Translations under genes and position numbers: made by a program
Assembly (NCBI GenBank): GCA_006176705.1
Contig: QRFJ01003351.1
Span: 57,798-121,797, forward strand
Direction of reading: 5' to 3'
Source of the DNA: Cocos nucifera
Taxonomy: Eukaryota > Streptophyta > Magnoliopsida > Arecales > Arecaceae
Length of the DNA: 64,000 bases
Shown: one piece after another, positions 24,268 through 36,957 of the stretch
Layout: each line of letters begins with the position of its first letter
How positions within the stretch are numbered: the first letter of the stretch is position 1
The notes under the pieces: model-generated
Database searches by the model: none
Told to the model about the DNA's origin: nothing
The model's input: only the letters and a program-made list of their open reading frames with translations

Positions 24268-26748
24268 TATTGGAAGATATGTTCCAAAATCAATCATCAG
24301 TCTGTTAATGGTTGTGCTATTTGGTAATTATAATTGATTCATTATTAAATAAAATATATTTTTGATATTTTTATTATAAAGTCTACATCTTTTAATGAAC
24401 TTCATTATTATGATGAAGTTTTAGGACTATTTAGTTTTGATAAAAAGAAAATTTATCGATTAGTCCTTGAACTGTTCATGACCAAATGATATGCTATTAA
24501 TTAGGATGATAGTATTTATCGAGCATAGATCGTTGTATACCACAGAGGTTGGTTATCCTCTTAACCATGGAGTGTGGAGATACTAGTATAGCATACAAGT
24601 GAGATGTAAGGATATATTATCATTGAAATGATCAATTCTAGAGCATTCTACTATCGAGAACTGCTCTGATGGGATATATGTATAAGTATCCCTTATACCT
24701 GAGATTACTACAGTGGCTTGCAAGTAATTCACTATGCTTTGGTGCCAGACTAACTAAATTTCTAATTTAGTGATGGAAGGTTTCTGGGCACAGTTAAGTA
24801 CTTATGAAGTCAGTGAGTGATCAAGATGGAATTGACCACTCCAAGAGTTGGAGAAGAATGCATCACTTTATTTCAATGTAGCAAAACCTTAGCCAGAATA
24901 ATCCATAAAATGGATTTAGTATTCTGAAATACAATGTGGATGACCAAATCAGGGTTGATAGTTAAACTCTGAGATGTCCTATGAGCATTTTGGTCAAGAA
25001 GATGAATTATATGGAAACTATATCTGCATGGGTTTTAAGGATGTTGCTCCACATATTCGACCTATCCGATCGTTAGGTACCATTACTAGATGGTCAATTT
25101 GATTGGTATAAAAATTTATTTTTTTACTATCACCTTAGGTTACAACTTATGGAGTCAAACACATAAGATGCCTTGATCTAATTGGATGGTTGATCGATAA
25201 TTAAGAATGATTTTAGGGTTAAACATTTAATATGATTGATGTTTAACCTAGTATAAGTGTTGTAGGAGGATGGATTAGCAATTGAATTGCTAATTAGCTT
25301 AATTTGATTAAGCCAGAGGGATGAGATTAAGTTTAATTAAGTATGATTTAATTATATTTGATTTGGACTTGATTGGATCAAGTTCAATTGATTTATTGGA
25401 TGAGCTAATTGCAAGAAAGAACGAGTCCTAGTTCAATTAGGACTTATATCAACCCAATTTTTAATTTGACTAGAAAATTAAATTATAATTAAATTTTATT
25501 TAATTAGATTCATAATTAGATTAAGATCTATTCTAATTGAGTTCAATTAATTTTTATTTAATTTGATTTAAATATCTTGTTTCATCGAGTCAAAATAGGA
25601 GTTCTAGTGTGACTTGGACTCCCTATCCTTGTGCCACTTGAGTCCCAATGCCACTATCCTAATTTTTAAAAAAATTTTCAACAAAACTATCCACTCTCCA
25701 GGCCTTCACGCACACCCATCTCCTCCCTTTCTTTCTTATATGATAAGATATTGTGGACCAAGTCAAAGAAGGAGTTAGAGTTGATTTAAATTCTATGAGA
25801 TAGAATTTAAACAACTAAAACTCCTACCTTTTTGCACCAATCCTACCTAGATTTTTTTTGAGATTTTCATGGATTTTATGGGGCTTTTTGTGCAACATTC
25901 CTAGGTGGTCCACACAAAAAATAAAGGAGGGGGGCACCCAAGAGTTGGGCGCCCCAAGTCTAACCCAATTTGGTTAATCCTTGCTAGGTATTTGACCTCG
26001 ATAAGGATTCCTCTACAACTCTTTAATTAAAGAGTCTTTTGATCTAATTTTTTTTAAGAGAAAGAATTAAGAGAGGGCTCTTTGGGCATGGAAAACTTTG
26101 GTGCAAGAAGGCTTGGGTGTGAGATTTTGTAAAGACACCAATTAAGGTATTTTGGTGAGAGAAATAAAGAAGAAGAAGAGGGTCTTCTTCTAGAATTTTC
26201 TTCTACATCTCTTCCTCCATTATTTGTGAGCTTTTGAGTGGAGTCTTGACATCACATATCTTCTTTCTTAACTTTTGAAAATTGAAGAGTCTATATTTTG
26301 AAGAAGGAAGATCCAGATCGATCATCGAAGAAGGATTAACATAGTACTAGTATACTGTGCTGATTTTCGAACATCAAACTTCTAATCTACGATCGAGGGC
26401 TCGTATGGACAACCTGTAGAGGTTGGTCGTGTGTGCAGCTTACAGCAACAGCCTTAGACTTGAATCACAGAGTTAAGAAATTCAAGTTGCAAAGGTAAGG
26501 ATGACTTGATTTTCCTGTTACATAACTATATTTCATCTAGTCTAGATCTATGTTGATATGATCGACACTTTTTCTTTTGATATTTTATTTTTTTGAGTTA
26601 ATAACATTCTTTAATCATATAATAGGATCCTAGATCTAGGGCTTTTTATATTTTATTATCAATTAATATTATTAATTTATGACTTTCACTGTATAGATCT
26701 GAAAAAGTTTCAAAATCTAAACCCAAAATCCAAGATCTATTTCCTTCA
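24268..26748 (+). repeat. LTR C1 (plus strand), complete
   Basis: About 2.48 kb from TATTGGAAGATATGTTCC to TTCCTTCA. The start should be TG; both plus-strand C LTRs have TA. The 3' end is confirmed by the primer-site-like sequence that follows at 26751. Compared with LTR C2 the first ~1.5 kb align throughout with substitutions. No pol domain lies beside it, so it is a 5' LTR of a truncated element or a displaced LTR. Confidence 0.8.
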
Positions 26749-26750
26749 AA

Positions 26751-26762
26751 TCGTATTAGAGC
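26751..26762 (+). other. Primer binding site after LTR C1 (degenerate)
   Basis: TCGTATTAGAGC against the usual TGGTATCAGAGC; directly after the LTR terminus. Confidence 0.6.
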
Positions 26763-27169
26763 AAAAGATTTTTATTACATGATTTTATGAATGTTTAGAT
26801 CAATGATTTAGATTAGATCTAAATTTTTAATTTATTATTTAAATATAAAATAAAAATTAGATCATACAAATTGTTAGGTTATTCTGCTGTAAGGTTTATC
26901 TCTTACAATAGAAAGGTTATCCTAATTCGTGCTGATATAAAATTTTGATCATAAAATTTTAGATTAGATCTAAAAATATTTTTGATCTAATTAAAAATAT
27001 TTTAATCTAATCTTTTATCATCATAAATATGTTAGATTTGATCTAAGATGATTTATGATTGATTAGAATTGAAATAGTTTCAATTACACAAACATGTTTA
27101 GATTAAATTCAAAGTAGTTTCATATTTATTTTATTTACATATTGATTATAAATCAAACAAACAACTTGG
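26763..27169 (+). other. Short leader remnant between LTR C1 and LTR C2
   Basis: About 400 AT-rich bases with TTAGATT/GATCTAA motifs typical of these leaders and no ORF. Before LTR C2 there is no purine-rich tract (the flank is AACAAACAACTTGG), so C2 is more likely an insertion into the leader than the natural 3' LTR. Confidence 0.5.
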
Positions 27170-28795
27170 TATTGGAAAATATGTTCCAAAGTCAAGTGTC
27201 ACTTATTGACGGCTGTGCTACATTGTATTTATAATTAATTCATTAATTAATAAAATATATTTTTAATATTTTTTCATCATAAAGTATTCATCTTCTAACG
27301 AACTTCATTATTGTGATGAAGTCCTTAGGACTATTTAGCTTTGATAAAGAGATGATTTATCAATTAGTTCTTAAAATAGTTTATGACTAAATGATAGGCT
27401 ATTAATTAGGACAACAATATCTATCGAGTATAGATCGTTGTATGCAATATAGGTTGATTATCCTCTTAATCAATGAGTGCAAAGATACTAGTATGGCATT
27501 CAGGTAAGATATAAGGGTATATCATCATTGAATATAACTAACTCCAGAGTATTCTACTATCGAGAATATTTTTGATGGGATATAGGTATAAGTGTCCCTT
27601 AGACCTAAAATCACCTCAATGACTTACAAGCAACTCACTGTACTTTGGTACTAGACTAACTAAATTTTTAATTTAGTAACGAAAGGCTTCTAGGTATAAT
27701 CAAGTACTTGCAAAGTCGGTGTGTGATCAAGATAGGATTGAACACTCCAAGAGTTGGAGAATAATGTATCGTTATATTTCAATATAGCAAAACCTTGGCT
27801 AGGATAATCCATCAGATGGATTTGATATTTTGAAATACAATGTGGACAACTGGATCAGAGTTGACAGTTGAACTCTAAGGTGTCCTATGAGAATTTTGGT
27901 CAAGAGGATGAATTATATGAAAACTATATCCACATGGATTCTAAGGATGTTGTTCTACACATTCGACCTATCCAACCATTGGGTATCATTGCTAGATGAT
28001 CACTTTGACTGATATAGAAATTTATTTCTATGCTACCGGCTTAGGTTTAGACCTATGAGGTCATACACATTAGAGTTCATGATCTAATCGGATGGTTGAT
28101 CAACGATTAAGAATCGTTCTAGGATTAAACGGTCAATACGATTGATGTTTAATCTAGTGCAAGTGTTGTAGGAGGATCAATTAGCAATACGATTGCTAAT
28201 TAACTTAATTTGATTAAGCCAATGGACTGAGATTAGGTCTAATTAAATATAATTTAATTAGACTTAGTTTGGGCTTGATAGAATCAAGTTCAATCGGTTT
28301 ATTGGATAAAGCTGAGTGCAAGGAAGAACTAGTCCTAGTTCAACTAAGACTTGGGTCAACCTAATATCCTAATTTGATTAGAAAATTAAATTAAAATTAA
28401 ATATAATTTAATCTTATTTAAATAAGTTCTTAATTAGTTTAGGATCTAATTCATTTGGGTTGAATTTATTTTGGTTTGACTTGATTTGAGAAACCATGTT
28501 TGAACAAGCCAAAATAAGAATCCTAGTATGACTAGGATTCCATATCTTGTGCCACCTTGACCCCACCTTGACCCCACTCCATTCTCCCTTTATTTTTGGC
28601 ATTGTATCCCCTCTCCCTCTCTCTCTCTTATTTTGAATAAGCTATGGACATTGGCTTAAGAAGGTCAGTTGTTGTGGTTTGTTTGGATTCTATGTGATAG
28701 AATCCCAATAAACTTAGATTCCTTCCCTTGTGCCACCCACATCTGATTTTCTTTCTTTATTTTTCATGGTAAAAGAAGGCATTTTGTGCACCATT
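27170..28795 (+). repeat. LTR C2 (plus strand), truncated by Copia B insertion
   Basis: Starts TATTGGAAAATATGTTCC and follows LTR C1 for about 1.6 kb to TTTTGTGCACCATT at 28795, where the minus-strand LTR B begins exactly at its terminus. The missing ~850 bases are not found in the window. Confidence 0.78.
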
Positions 28796-31249
28796 TGAAA
28801 GGTTTGGTGTACAGGGCAGAAGCATAGATTTTAAAGCAAAATTATGAAATCATATAAACCAAAACTAAATCCTAGGGCCACCTTATTAGCAATTAAATCA
28901 TATAGCATGCATTTGTTATATAAAAGAAAATATTAAACATACCTCTTATCCTTAAATCCTGAATTGATCCTAATCACCGGCAGCAATCTGTCAGGGGTTC
29001 TATTAGGTGCCCACGTGTTCACCCTCCAATGTTGATCCACACGGAGACTTAATCAAAACACCGGCACCTCTGATTTATATAATTAAAATTCTAAGAACAA
29101 GAATTTTTATTAAATGGGCAAGGCCTTCCTTAGCCTTTATGTCACCTTCCTTGCCTTTTCTTACCTTTCTTTCTTTTTTCCTTGTCTTCTTAATTTTTCT
29201 TCCTAATCTCTTTATCTTAAGATGACTTTTTATCCTTATTAGGATAAGGTCTGGACAAGAGAAGGGAAGAAAGAAAATTAGACAATGAGGAAACACTTGT
29301 AAGAAAGAAAAATAAATTTCTCTATCTCGGACTCTCGGTGCGCAACCCTATTTATAATGTATGTAGGGGTGCCAACTCATTTTCTCGCACCGTTCCCACA
29401 TAATTATCTCATGTACCTTTAGCCTATCTCACGCCTCATCAGAAATAATGACATGTAGACTTAGTCCGAGAGGTGCCTTAAAGCAGAAGGACTCTCGGAC
29501 TAATTCTACGTAAGTTATTTATGAAGAGTCATGGGCTTTCATTATTGGCGCCATCATATTCCACTATTAGATCGGATAAGTAGGCCATCCAATGGACTTA
29601 ATGTAAAATGCCCCATTCAGCAAAATGGCATGGAGATAATCTTTGAACTAGTTAAAGTCCTAAGGGACTTTCACTTGGTCAAAGAGGCGCCAAGGAAGAG
29701 TGGGAGGCAAGGAGTCCCTTCTCATGCAAATATTAATCAGATAACATAGCATTTAACTTGCGAAAGGACTCTTCTTCACCCCATATCTAATGTCTATGCC
29801 CATATGTAATTTTATGTGACATTAAATATGGAAAAGAGAGGAAAAGTCAAAGATGGTAGGTGCCTACATAAACCCATGCACCAAGGACTCTTGCGCATGA
29901 ATAACTTCCCACGCACAAGAAAGAGACTCTCTAGCACATGGGACTCTAGTATGTGATGCCCTATCTGAAGCCCAATTAGTCTAGGCTAATCTAATTCAAG
30001 ACTAAATCCAATTTGGCTCAAATCGGATCTTAATTAGCCCAAATTGGAAATCAATTCGAATTCGATTTGAATCTAGGTGCTAGGGTTTGCAGCATGTGCT
30101 AGCATGTTCAACTTGCAAACATGGTCTAATCCAATTAGACCCTTAATCAACTCTCTTTATGTGTGGTCTATTGGGTTCTACATCTAGCCAGCGGTGGGTC
30201 TGGGCACGATTTGTCCTAAACTGGTTAGAATTCAACCAAACTGATTTAGGTCAAAACTAGCCTACCCAATTCTACCAATTAGAACACTTCTTAATTAACG
30301 ATCAAATTAAATTTGATCAAACCCACAAGACATGATTGACGTCTAGCAACATATCCTAACTACCCAAAAGATATAAAATTTTGATAAAAATACCAAAAAT
30401 ATCCTTCAATGGAAAGTTACCATGCAACTAGATCCTTCGATCACCCTACATCCTGAATATGACTTTGGGTATGGAAATATGTCAAGCCCAATATCATATT
30501 TATTTCTCTTTCAATCTTATGATGATGATTCATTTAATGAAATATTAAAAATTATTTCTAATTTTTATCATGCTTTGATCAAAGTCTTCCTAAATCATCA
30601 TTTATTTGAAGTAGGCAGGATGCGATTTTCTCTTACTAGGAGTGATCGATTCCATATTAACCTACTCACAACCTTCATATATAACCCACCATATCTAGAT
30701 CACCCCGTACATGACTGAGTCATGAATGAGTATGAACTAAAATATGGATTTATATATATAAAATTCTATGATAGTTTCAAGTCAAAGGACTACATGCACA
30801 ATTCCACCATGAGAACCATCTATTGACATGTAAATAAGACTCCATTAGATATTCTCGACTTGGATTAATTCTGTGAACTCATTCTCTAATGAGCACCCAC
30901 ATCCTTGTATTAGTGTCATAAACAAATGATTGTGAGATCAATCACCCTCTCAATCGAGTATACAAAGGATGTGCTAGTCTTACCAAAAATATTGATCCCC
31001 AACTCAATATTCCATCGACCAAGAATATTTAAATTATGATTTTATGGTTTTAGGTCTCACTAGTATGATCTCATCATACTCCTAAAATCATAGCCCTAAT
31101 TTATGGGGTTTATCATAATCTTAAATAAATAATAAGACACTGCATATGAAATAAATGCCTTTATTTATTTTAAAATATCATTACATAAGTTTGGAAGACA
31201 TAATAGTCCATCAAAAAATTTTGATTTGCTTGAGGGCATATTCCTTTTA
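28796..31249 (-). repeat. 3' LTR of a minus-strand Copia B
   Basis: About 2.45 kb. On the minus strand it begins at 31249 (TAAAAGGAATATGCCCTC, TG changed to TA), right after the purine-rich tract, and ends at 28796 (TGTACACCAAACCTTTCA). It aligns along its length with the plus-strand LTR at 31601-34118. It carries a TATA box at 29349-29356. The small ORFs within it are not coding. The left neighbour CCATT (28791-28795) is the candidate target duplication, but the other end of this element is not in the window. Confidence 0.85.
29349..29356 (-). promoter_or_regulatory. TATA box of LTR B (minus copy)
   Basis: TATAAATA on the minus strand, inside CATTATAAATAGGG; matches the CATTATAAGTAGGGG position in the plus-strand LTR. 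Confidence 0.6.
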
Positions 31250-31262
31250 TTCTCCCACTTGC
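31250..31262 (-). other. Polypurine tract of minus-strand Copia B
   Basis: GCAAGTGGGAGAA on the minus strand, between the pol stop and the 3' LTR; the usual Copia plus-strand primer. Confidence 0.7.
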
Positions 31263-31263
31263 A

Positions 31264-31600
31264 CTAAAGCCAGTCGCCCTTATATTTTAATCCCATACAG
31301 TCAAGGTGGTGATCAAACTGTTGCTGTGGTAAAGCCTTAGTGAAAGGGTCTGCTATGTTGTTCTTTGTGTCTACCCATTCTATGATAACATCTTGTCTTT
31401 CAATAATTTCATGAACGAGATGGAAGCATCTCAGAATGTGTTTGGATTTATGATGAGATCTTGGTTCCTTTGCTTGAGCAATAGCTCCAGTATTATCGCA
31501 GTAAAGTGGTACTGAATTCTTAATTTCAGAAATAACATCCAATTCAGTGATGAACTTCTTCATCCAGATAGCTTCTTTGGCGGCTTCACTTGCAGCTATA
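31264..31600 (-). pseudogene. RNase H tail of Copia B pol (minus strand)
   Basis: RNase H removes the RNA template during reverse transcription. The open frame reads IAASEAAKEAIWMKKFI, then VPLYCDNTGAIAQAKEP, HHKSKHILRCFHLVHEII, and ends with NIADPFTKALPQQQFDHHL and MGLKYKGDWL before the stop at 31264. It has no internal stop over ~110 residues. It is cut at 31600 exactly where the plus-strand LTR B starts, so only the C-terminal end of the ~1300-residue polyprotein is left. It is the best-preserved RNase H part in the window. Confidence 0.88.
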
Positions 31601-34118
31601 TGAAAGGAATATGCCCTCAAGCTAATTTTTTTTGGGATGTTCTTTATCTTCCAGACTCATGTAATGACATTTTTAACAAATAAAGGTATTTATTTCATCA
31701 TATGTAGTGTCTTATTATTTATTTAAGATTATGATGAATCCTATAAATTAGGGCTATGATTTTAGGATTATGATGAGATCATACTAGTGAGACCTAAAGT
31801 CTTAAAACCCTAATTTAAATATTCCTAGTCGATGGGACATAGAGTTAGGGATCAATATTTTTCGGTAAGACTAGCACATTCTTTGTATGCTCGATTGAGA
31901 GGGTGATTGATCTCACAATAACTTGTGTATGACACTAATACAAGAATATGGGTGCTCATTAGAGAATGAGTTCACCGTATTGATCCAAATTGAGAATATC
32001 TAATGGAGTCTTATCTACATCTACATGTCAATAGATGGTTCTCATAGTGGAATTTGTGCATGTAATTCTTTGACCTGAAACTACCATAGAATCTTATATA
32101 TATAAATCTATATTTTGGTTCATACTCATTCATGACTCAGTTATGTACGGGATGATCTGGATATGGTAGATTATATATGAAGGTTGTGAGTAGGTTAACA
32201 TGGAATCGATCTCTCCTGGTAAGAGGAAATTGCATCCTACTTGCTTCAAACAAATGATGATTCAGGAAGACTTTGATCAAAGCATGATGAAAAATTAGAA
32301 ATGGATTCTAATGTTTCATTAAATGAATCATCATCATAAGATTGAAAGAGAAATGAATATGATATTGGGGTTGACATATTTTCATACCCAGAGTCATATT
32401 CAGGATGCAGGAAGATCGAAGGATCATAGGATTGAAGATCGAAGGATCTAGTTGCATGGTAATTTTCACTGAAGGATATTTTTGGTATTTTCATCAAAAT
32501 TTTACATCTTTTGGATAGTCATGATACGTTGCTAGACGTCAATCATGTCTTGTGGGTTTGATCAAATTAAAATTTTAATTTGATTATTAAATTAGAAAGT
32601 GTTCTAAATTAAGTCAAATTGGGTTGGCTAGTTTTGACCTAAATCGGTTTGGTTGAGTTCTAACCAGATTAGGTCAAATCACACCCAGACTCACTGCTGA
32701 TTAGATGTGAAACCCAATGGGTCACACACAAAGAGAATTGATTAAGGGTCTAATTGGATTAGACCATGTTTGCAAGATGAACATGCTAGCATATGTAGCA
32801 AACCCTAGCACCTGGTTTCGAATTGGATTCGAATCAGCTTCCGATTTGGGCTAATTTATATCCGATTTGAGCCAAATAGGATTTGGTCTTGAGTTGGATT
32901 AACCTAGATTGATTGGGATTCAGATTGGGCACCACATACCTACATCCCATGTGCCAGAGAGTCTCTCTCTTGCGTGTGGGAAGTCTTTCATGCGCAAAGA
33001 ACTCTTTAGCATATGGAATTTGTTGGTGCCTACCTTCTTTGACTTTTTTTATTTTATTATGTCACATAAATTTTTATATTGGCATGGACATCAGATATGG
33101 GGCGTAGAAGAGTCCTTCTGTAGATAAAATACTCATTTTTTCTTTTTAATTTTTTTGCCCAGGATGTTTTATCGCCCAAGACCCCTTGCCACCAAAGACT
33201 CCATTCCGCCTACTCCTCCTTGACGTCTCTCGGACCAAGTTAAAGTCTCTTGGAATTTTGACTATTCAAAGATTATCTCCATGCCTTCTTGCTGAATGGG
33301 CATCCCTTTTTAGAGCCATTGGATGGCCTTTTTTTCATGATCTAATGGATGAAAAGGGTGGCGCCAAAGATAAAATATTGCGACTCTTCGTAAAAAACTT
33401 ACGTAGAATTAGTCCAAGAGTCCTTCTGCTTTAAGGCACCTCTTGGACTAAGTCTACATCTCAGTTTTTACTGATGAGGCATGAGATTGGCTGATGGGGT
33501 AGGAGAAATTGATGAGGAAAGGGTGTGAGATTTTTTGTTGGCACCCCTACATACATTATAAGTAGGGGTGCACACCAAGAGTCCGCGTGTATGTAAAATA
33601 TCTTTCTTTCTTACAATAGTTTCTTTTCATCCAATTTTCTTTCTTTCTTTCTCTTATCTAGATCTTATCCTTATAAGAATAAGAAGTTATCTTAAGACTA
33701 AGAGATTAGGAAGGAAAATTAAGAAGACAAAAGAAAAAGAAAGAGAGATAAGGAGAGGCAAGGAAGGTAACATAAAGGCCAAAGAAGGTCTTGCCCTTTT
33801 TAATTAAAGTTTTTATTATTAGAACTTTAATTATATAAATCAGAGGTGCTGGTGTCTTGATCAAGTCTCTGTGTGGATCAACGTTGGAGGGTGAACACGT
33901 GGGCATCTGGTGGAACCCCTGACGGACTGCTACCGACGATCAGGGTCAATTTAGGGTTTAGCGATAAGAGGTATATTTTAATACTTTCTTTTATGTTACA
34001 AATGCATGTTATATGATTTAATTGCTAATGAGATGGTCCTAGGGTTTGGGTTTGGTTTATATGATTTCATATTTTTGCTTTGAAATCCATGCTTCCACCC
34101 TGTACACCAATCCTATCA
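31601..34118 (+). repeat. 5' LTR of Copia B (plus), complete
   Basis: 2518 bases from TGAAAGGAATATGCCCTC to ACACCAATCCTATCA, with TG...CA ends, next to a good primer site. TATA-like TATAAGTA at 33557-33564. Aligns with 48607-51047 and, inverted, with 28796-31249. Confidence 0.9.
33557..33564 (+). promoter_or_regulatory. TATA-like box of LTR B (plus copy)
   Basis: TATAAGTA in CATTATAAGTAGGGGTG, at the place of TATAAATA in the minus copy. Confidence 0.5.
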
Positions 34119-34119
34119 G

Positions 34120-34131
34120 TGGTATCAGAGC
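34120..34131 (+). other. Primer binding site of Copia B
   Basis: Perfect TGGTATCAGAGC one base after the LTR end, followed by AAGCC; matches the 3' end of initiator Met-tRNA. Confidence 0.9.
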
Positions 34132-35218
34132 AAGCCTTATTAGGTTAAATCATATAATGCTTTGCTTATAGTATAATGGTATAAATAAAAAATATGATAT
34201 AATATTTTTAGCATGTTTTAATTTATATGATGAGATCATATTCTTTTTGTTATCATAATGAGATTATGTTATATATATTATTCTATAAAGGTTGCCCTAA
34301 TATAGTGAAAAATATTCACTGTATAATGATGGTTGTCCTAGAATAATCATACATGTTAATTGACATATATAAATTTTATCATAATTAATGCTATTATGCA
34401 TTTAGTTTGATTTTAAATCAATATGTGCATTGAGACCATTTAAATCCCTTTATAAAAAATTATATTAAGTTGTAGTGTAATTAATCTTTAGCTGAATCAT
34501 CCAGGATGTCTAATTGATCAATCGGTGTCTAGAAAAAATGGTTCTTGATTGGTAAAGAGAACATGGTTTTTTAATTGGTCCCGTTGTCTGACCTAGCCAA
34601 TTTATTGGTGTCTAAGGAAAGCAACGGGGGGACTCCCATTTCTCTCCCATTTACCTGATCGATTTGATTAATTTAATTCCAGATTGTAATGCTTAATATT
34701 ATATTCACTACATTAAGGCCTTCCTTCATACTAGTTTCTTATTATGTCCAGAACCATGTTAGTTCTGTTGTGTAACTACAAGATCTATCATGAAGAAAGA
34801 TGTAATATTAATCTAGTGCATTGAGATGCTTACTGCATTTTGAATATACTACTTTATTGTGTAACCATAAAAGTAGTTATATTTCAATTTTGACTGTATA
34901 GAAATGAACGGTTCTACTTAAACTAAAACATTAAAGTTTGTTATGCTAACACAAAGCTATTAATGTTTTAGAGGAAAAAGTTTTTGAGAGTTGTATAAAA
35001 TGTAATTGAGAAAAGTTTCCTACCTTTGAACTTATAATAGGTTTATTGTGCAACCACAAGATTTTTTATAAGGAATTAGGATCTTATTCTCACTAAGACA
35101 ATCAATAAGAGGATTATGATTTTTCGTAGGAGACATAATTAAATTAAAGTCCTAATTTAATTATGTTTTGTCATCATGAATTGTTTGCTTATATATTGTT
35201 CTTTATTATGTAGATTAA
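34132..35218 (+). other. Untranslated leader of Copia B
   Basis: No ORF. AT-rich with repeated TTTAATTTATATGATGAGATC motifs. Ends at the gag ATG. Confidence 0.7.
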
Positions 35219-36957
35219 ATGGCTTCTCCACTTTTATTATGTTCAATTTTGGATTCAAATAAATTGACTGGTCAAAATTATGTTGAATGGTTGAGAAATC
35301 TTAAAATAGTACTCAGTCAAAAAAAACTCTCCTATATTCTTGATGCCCCTGATCGTAAGCCGTTAGAAAATGATGCCACGGATGAAGATAAGTCCACATA
35401 CAAGATGTGACAAAATGATTCCCTTACTATCAAATGCATCATACTTGTCTCTATGAATAATAAATTACAGAGGTAGCATGATAGCATGGACACTCAATCC
35501 ATATTGCTCAATCTAAAAGAGCTTTATGGAGAGCATAGTAGGACTGCTAGATATGAGAATATCTAAGCAATTATTTCATGCAAGAATGATAGAAGGAACA
35601 TCCATACAAAATCATGTTTTGATGGTAATTGACCTAATCACTCGATTAAGTCAATTAGGTTTTGTTAATGGATGGAGAGTTAAGTCAGGATTTGATCCTG
35701 CAATCACTCCCAAAATCATTTTCTTAGTTTGTCATGAACTATCACATGAACAAATTGAAATTCTTCATTGCCTGAGCTGTTAAATATGCTCAAGACAGCA
35801 GAAAGCCATATCAAGAAAGATAAGGCTCCTCTTCTTCTTGTGGAAGGGATCTCCAAGAAGAAGGTAGGCAAAAAGGGTTCAAAGAGAAGGTTGAATCCTA
35901 AAAGTGGTATAAATAAGAAGAAAAAGGGGAAGAAGGTCTTCGGACAGATGACCTATTTTCACTACGGTAAAGCAGGTCATTGGAAGAGGAATTGCAAGGC
36001 TTACCTTGCAATCATGAAGTCTGGTGCAAATAATGCACCAAAAGGTATGTATGAGATACATACTATATTATCATTAAATTCTTTCATTTCAAATTCTTGG
36101 GTATTAGATACCGACTATGGTTTTCATATCTGCAAATCTTTGCAGGGGCTGCATAAAATTAAGAGTTTGAAGAAAGGTGACTTCAAGCTCTATGGCGCTG
36201 GAGGAGAGTCTATCCAAGCAGAAGCTGTAGGGACAAATATATTGAAGTTACCTTATGGAAAGATCTTAGAGCTTACAAATTATTATTATATGCCTAAGAT
36301 CATTAGAAATATTATATCTATACCCTTGTTATTAAAACAAGGTTATAGTCTTAATGTAACGAGCGAAGGTTGCTCGATCAAATATTCTAATGAAAATATT
36401 TGTTTTGGCATATTTAGCAATGGTTTGTTGACTCTATGTTTGGATGACAATATATTTCATATTGATGAAAATAGAAAATGTAAGAGAGATGACATAAATA
36501 ATACTTTACTTTGGCATTATCGATTAGGTCATATTAGTGAGGCTAGGATTAACAAGTTATACAAAGAAAAGTTCTTTGATCCTTTTGATTATGAATCATT
36601 GGAAACTTGTGAATCATGCCTCATGGGTAAAATGACCAAGATTCCATTTAATGGACATAGAGAAAGGACAAATGAGTTATTAGGACTTGCACATACGGAT
36701 GTATGTGGTCCTATGACAACTCAAGCCAGAGGAGGATACTCTTATTTTATTACATTAACTGATGATTTATCTAGGTTTGGATATGTGTATCTTATGAAAC
36801 ACAAATCAGAAGCCTTTGATAAATTTAAAGAGTATCAAATTATGGTTGAAAAATAAACTGGACAATGTATAAAAATCCTTCAATCTGATCGAGGAGGAGA
36901 ATATTTATCTAGTGAGTTTCTAGACTATCTTAAAGGGATTCTCTCTGAATGGATTCC
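35219..36957 (+). pseudogene. Copia B gag-protease-integrase, broken
   Basis: Gag starts at 35219 with MASPLLLCSILDSNKLTGQN and runs to a TGA at 35408. Further stops and shifts follow to about 35770. From 35768 to 36854 there is one open frame of 362 residues: lysine-rich linker, zinc knuckle YFHYGKAGHWKRNC (CX2CX4HX4C with first and second cysteines changed to tyrosine, near 35958-35999), protease WVLDTDYGFHIC (near 36100-36135; the usual DTG is DTD), GAG-pre-integrase LLWHYRLGHI and CESCLMGKMTKIPF, and integrase HTDVCGP with YFITLTDDLSRFGYVYLM. A stop at 36854 interrupts it; EYLSSEFLDYL follows before sequence is lost at about 36957. The lost metal and protease residues suggest no function despite the long frame. 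Confidence 0.9.

Larger units (their letters stand above)
31601..36957 (+). mobile_element. Copia B, plus strand, 5' portion
   Basis: Complete 5' LTR (31601-34118), primer site, ~1.1 kb leader, gag and pol up to the integrase, then lost near 36957. It lies inside the RNase H region of the opposite-strand Copia B; CTATA (31596-31600) is the candidate left target duplication. Reverse transcriptase, RNase H and the 3' LTR are missing. A second copy with the same extent lies at 48607-53848. Confidence 0.85.

Noticed and set aside
29007..29296. Hydrophobic ORFs on both strands resembling membrane proteins
   Set aside because: They are inside LTR B in a CT/AG-rich tract; the equivalent place in the other LTR B copies does not keep the frame.
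35768..36856. The longest ORF (362 aa) as a host gene
   Set aside because: It is Copia gag-protease-integrase with a damaged zinc knuckle and protease site.
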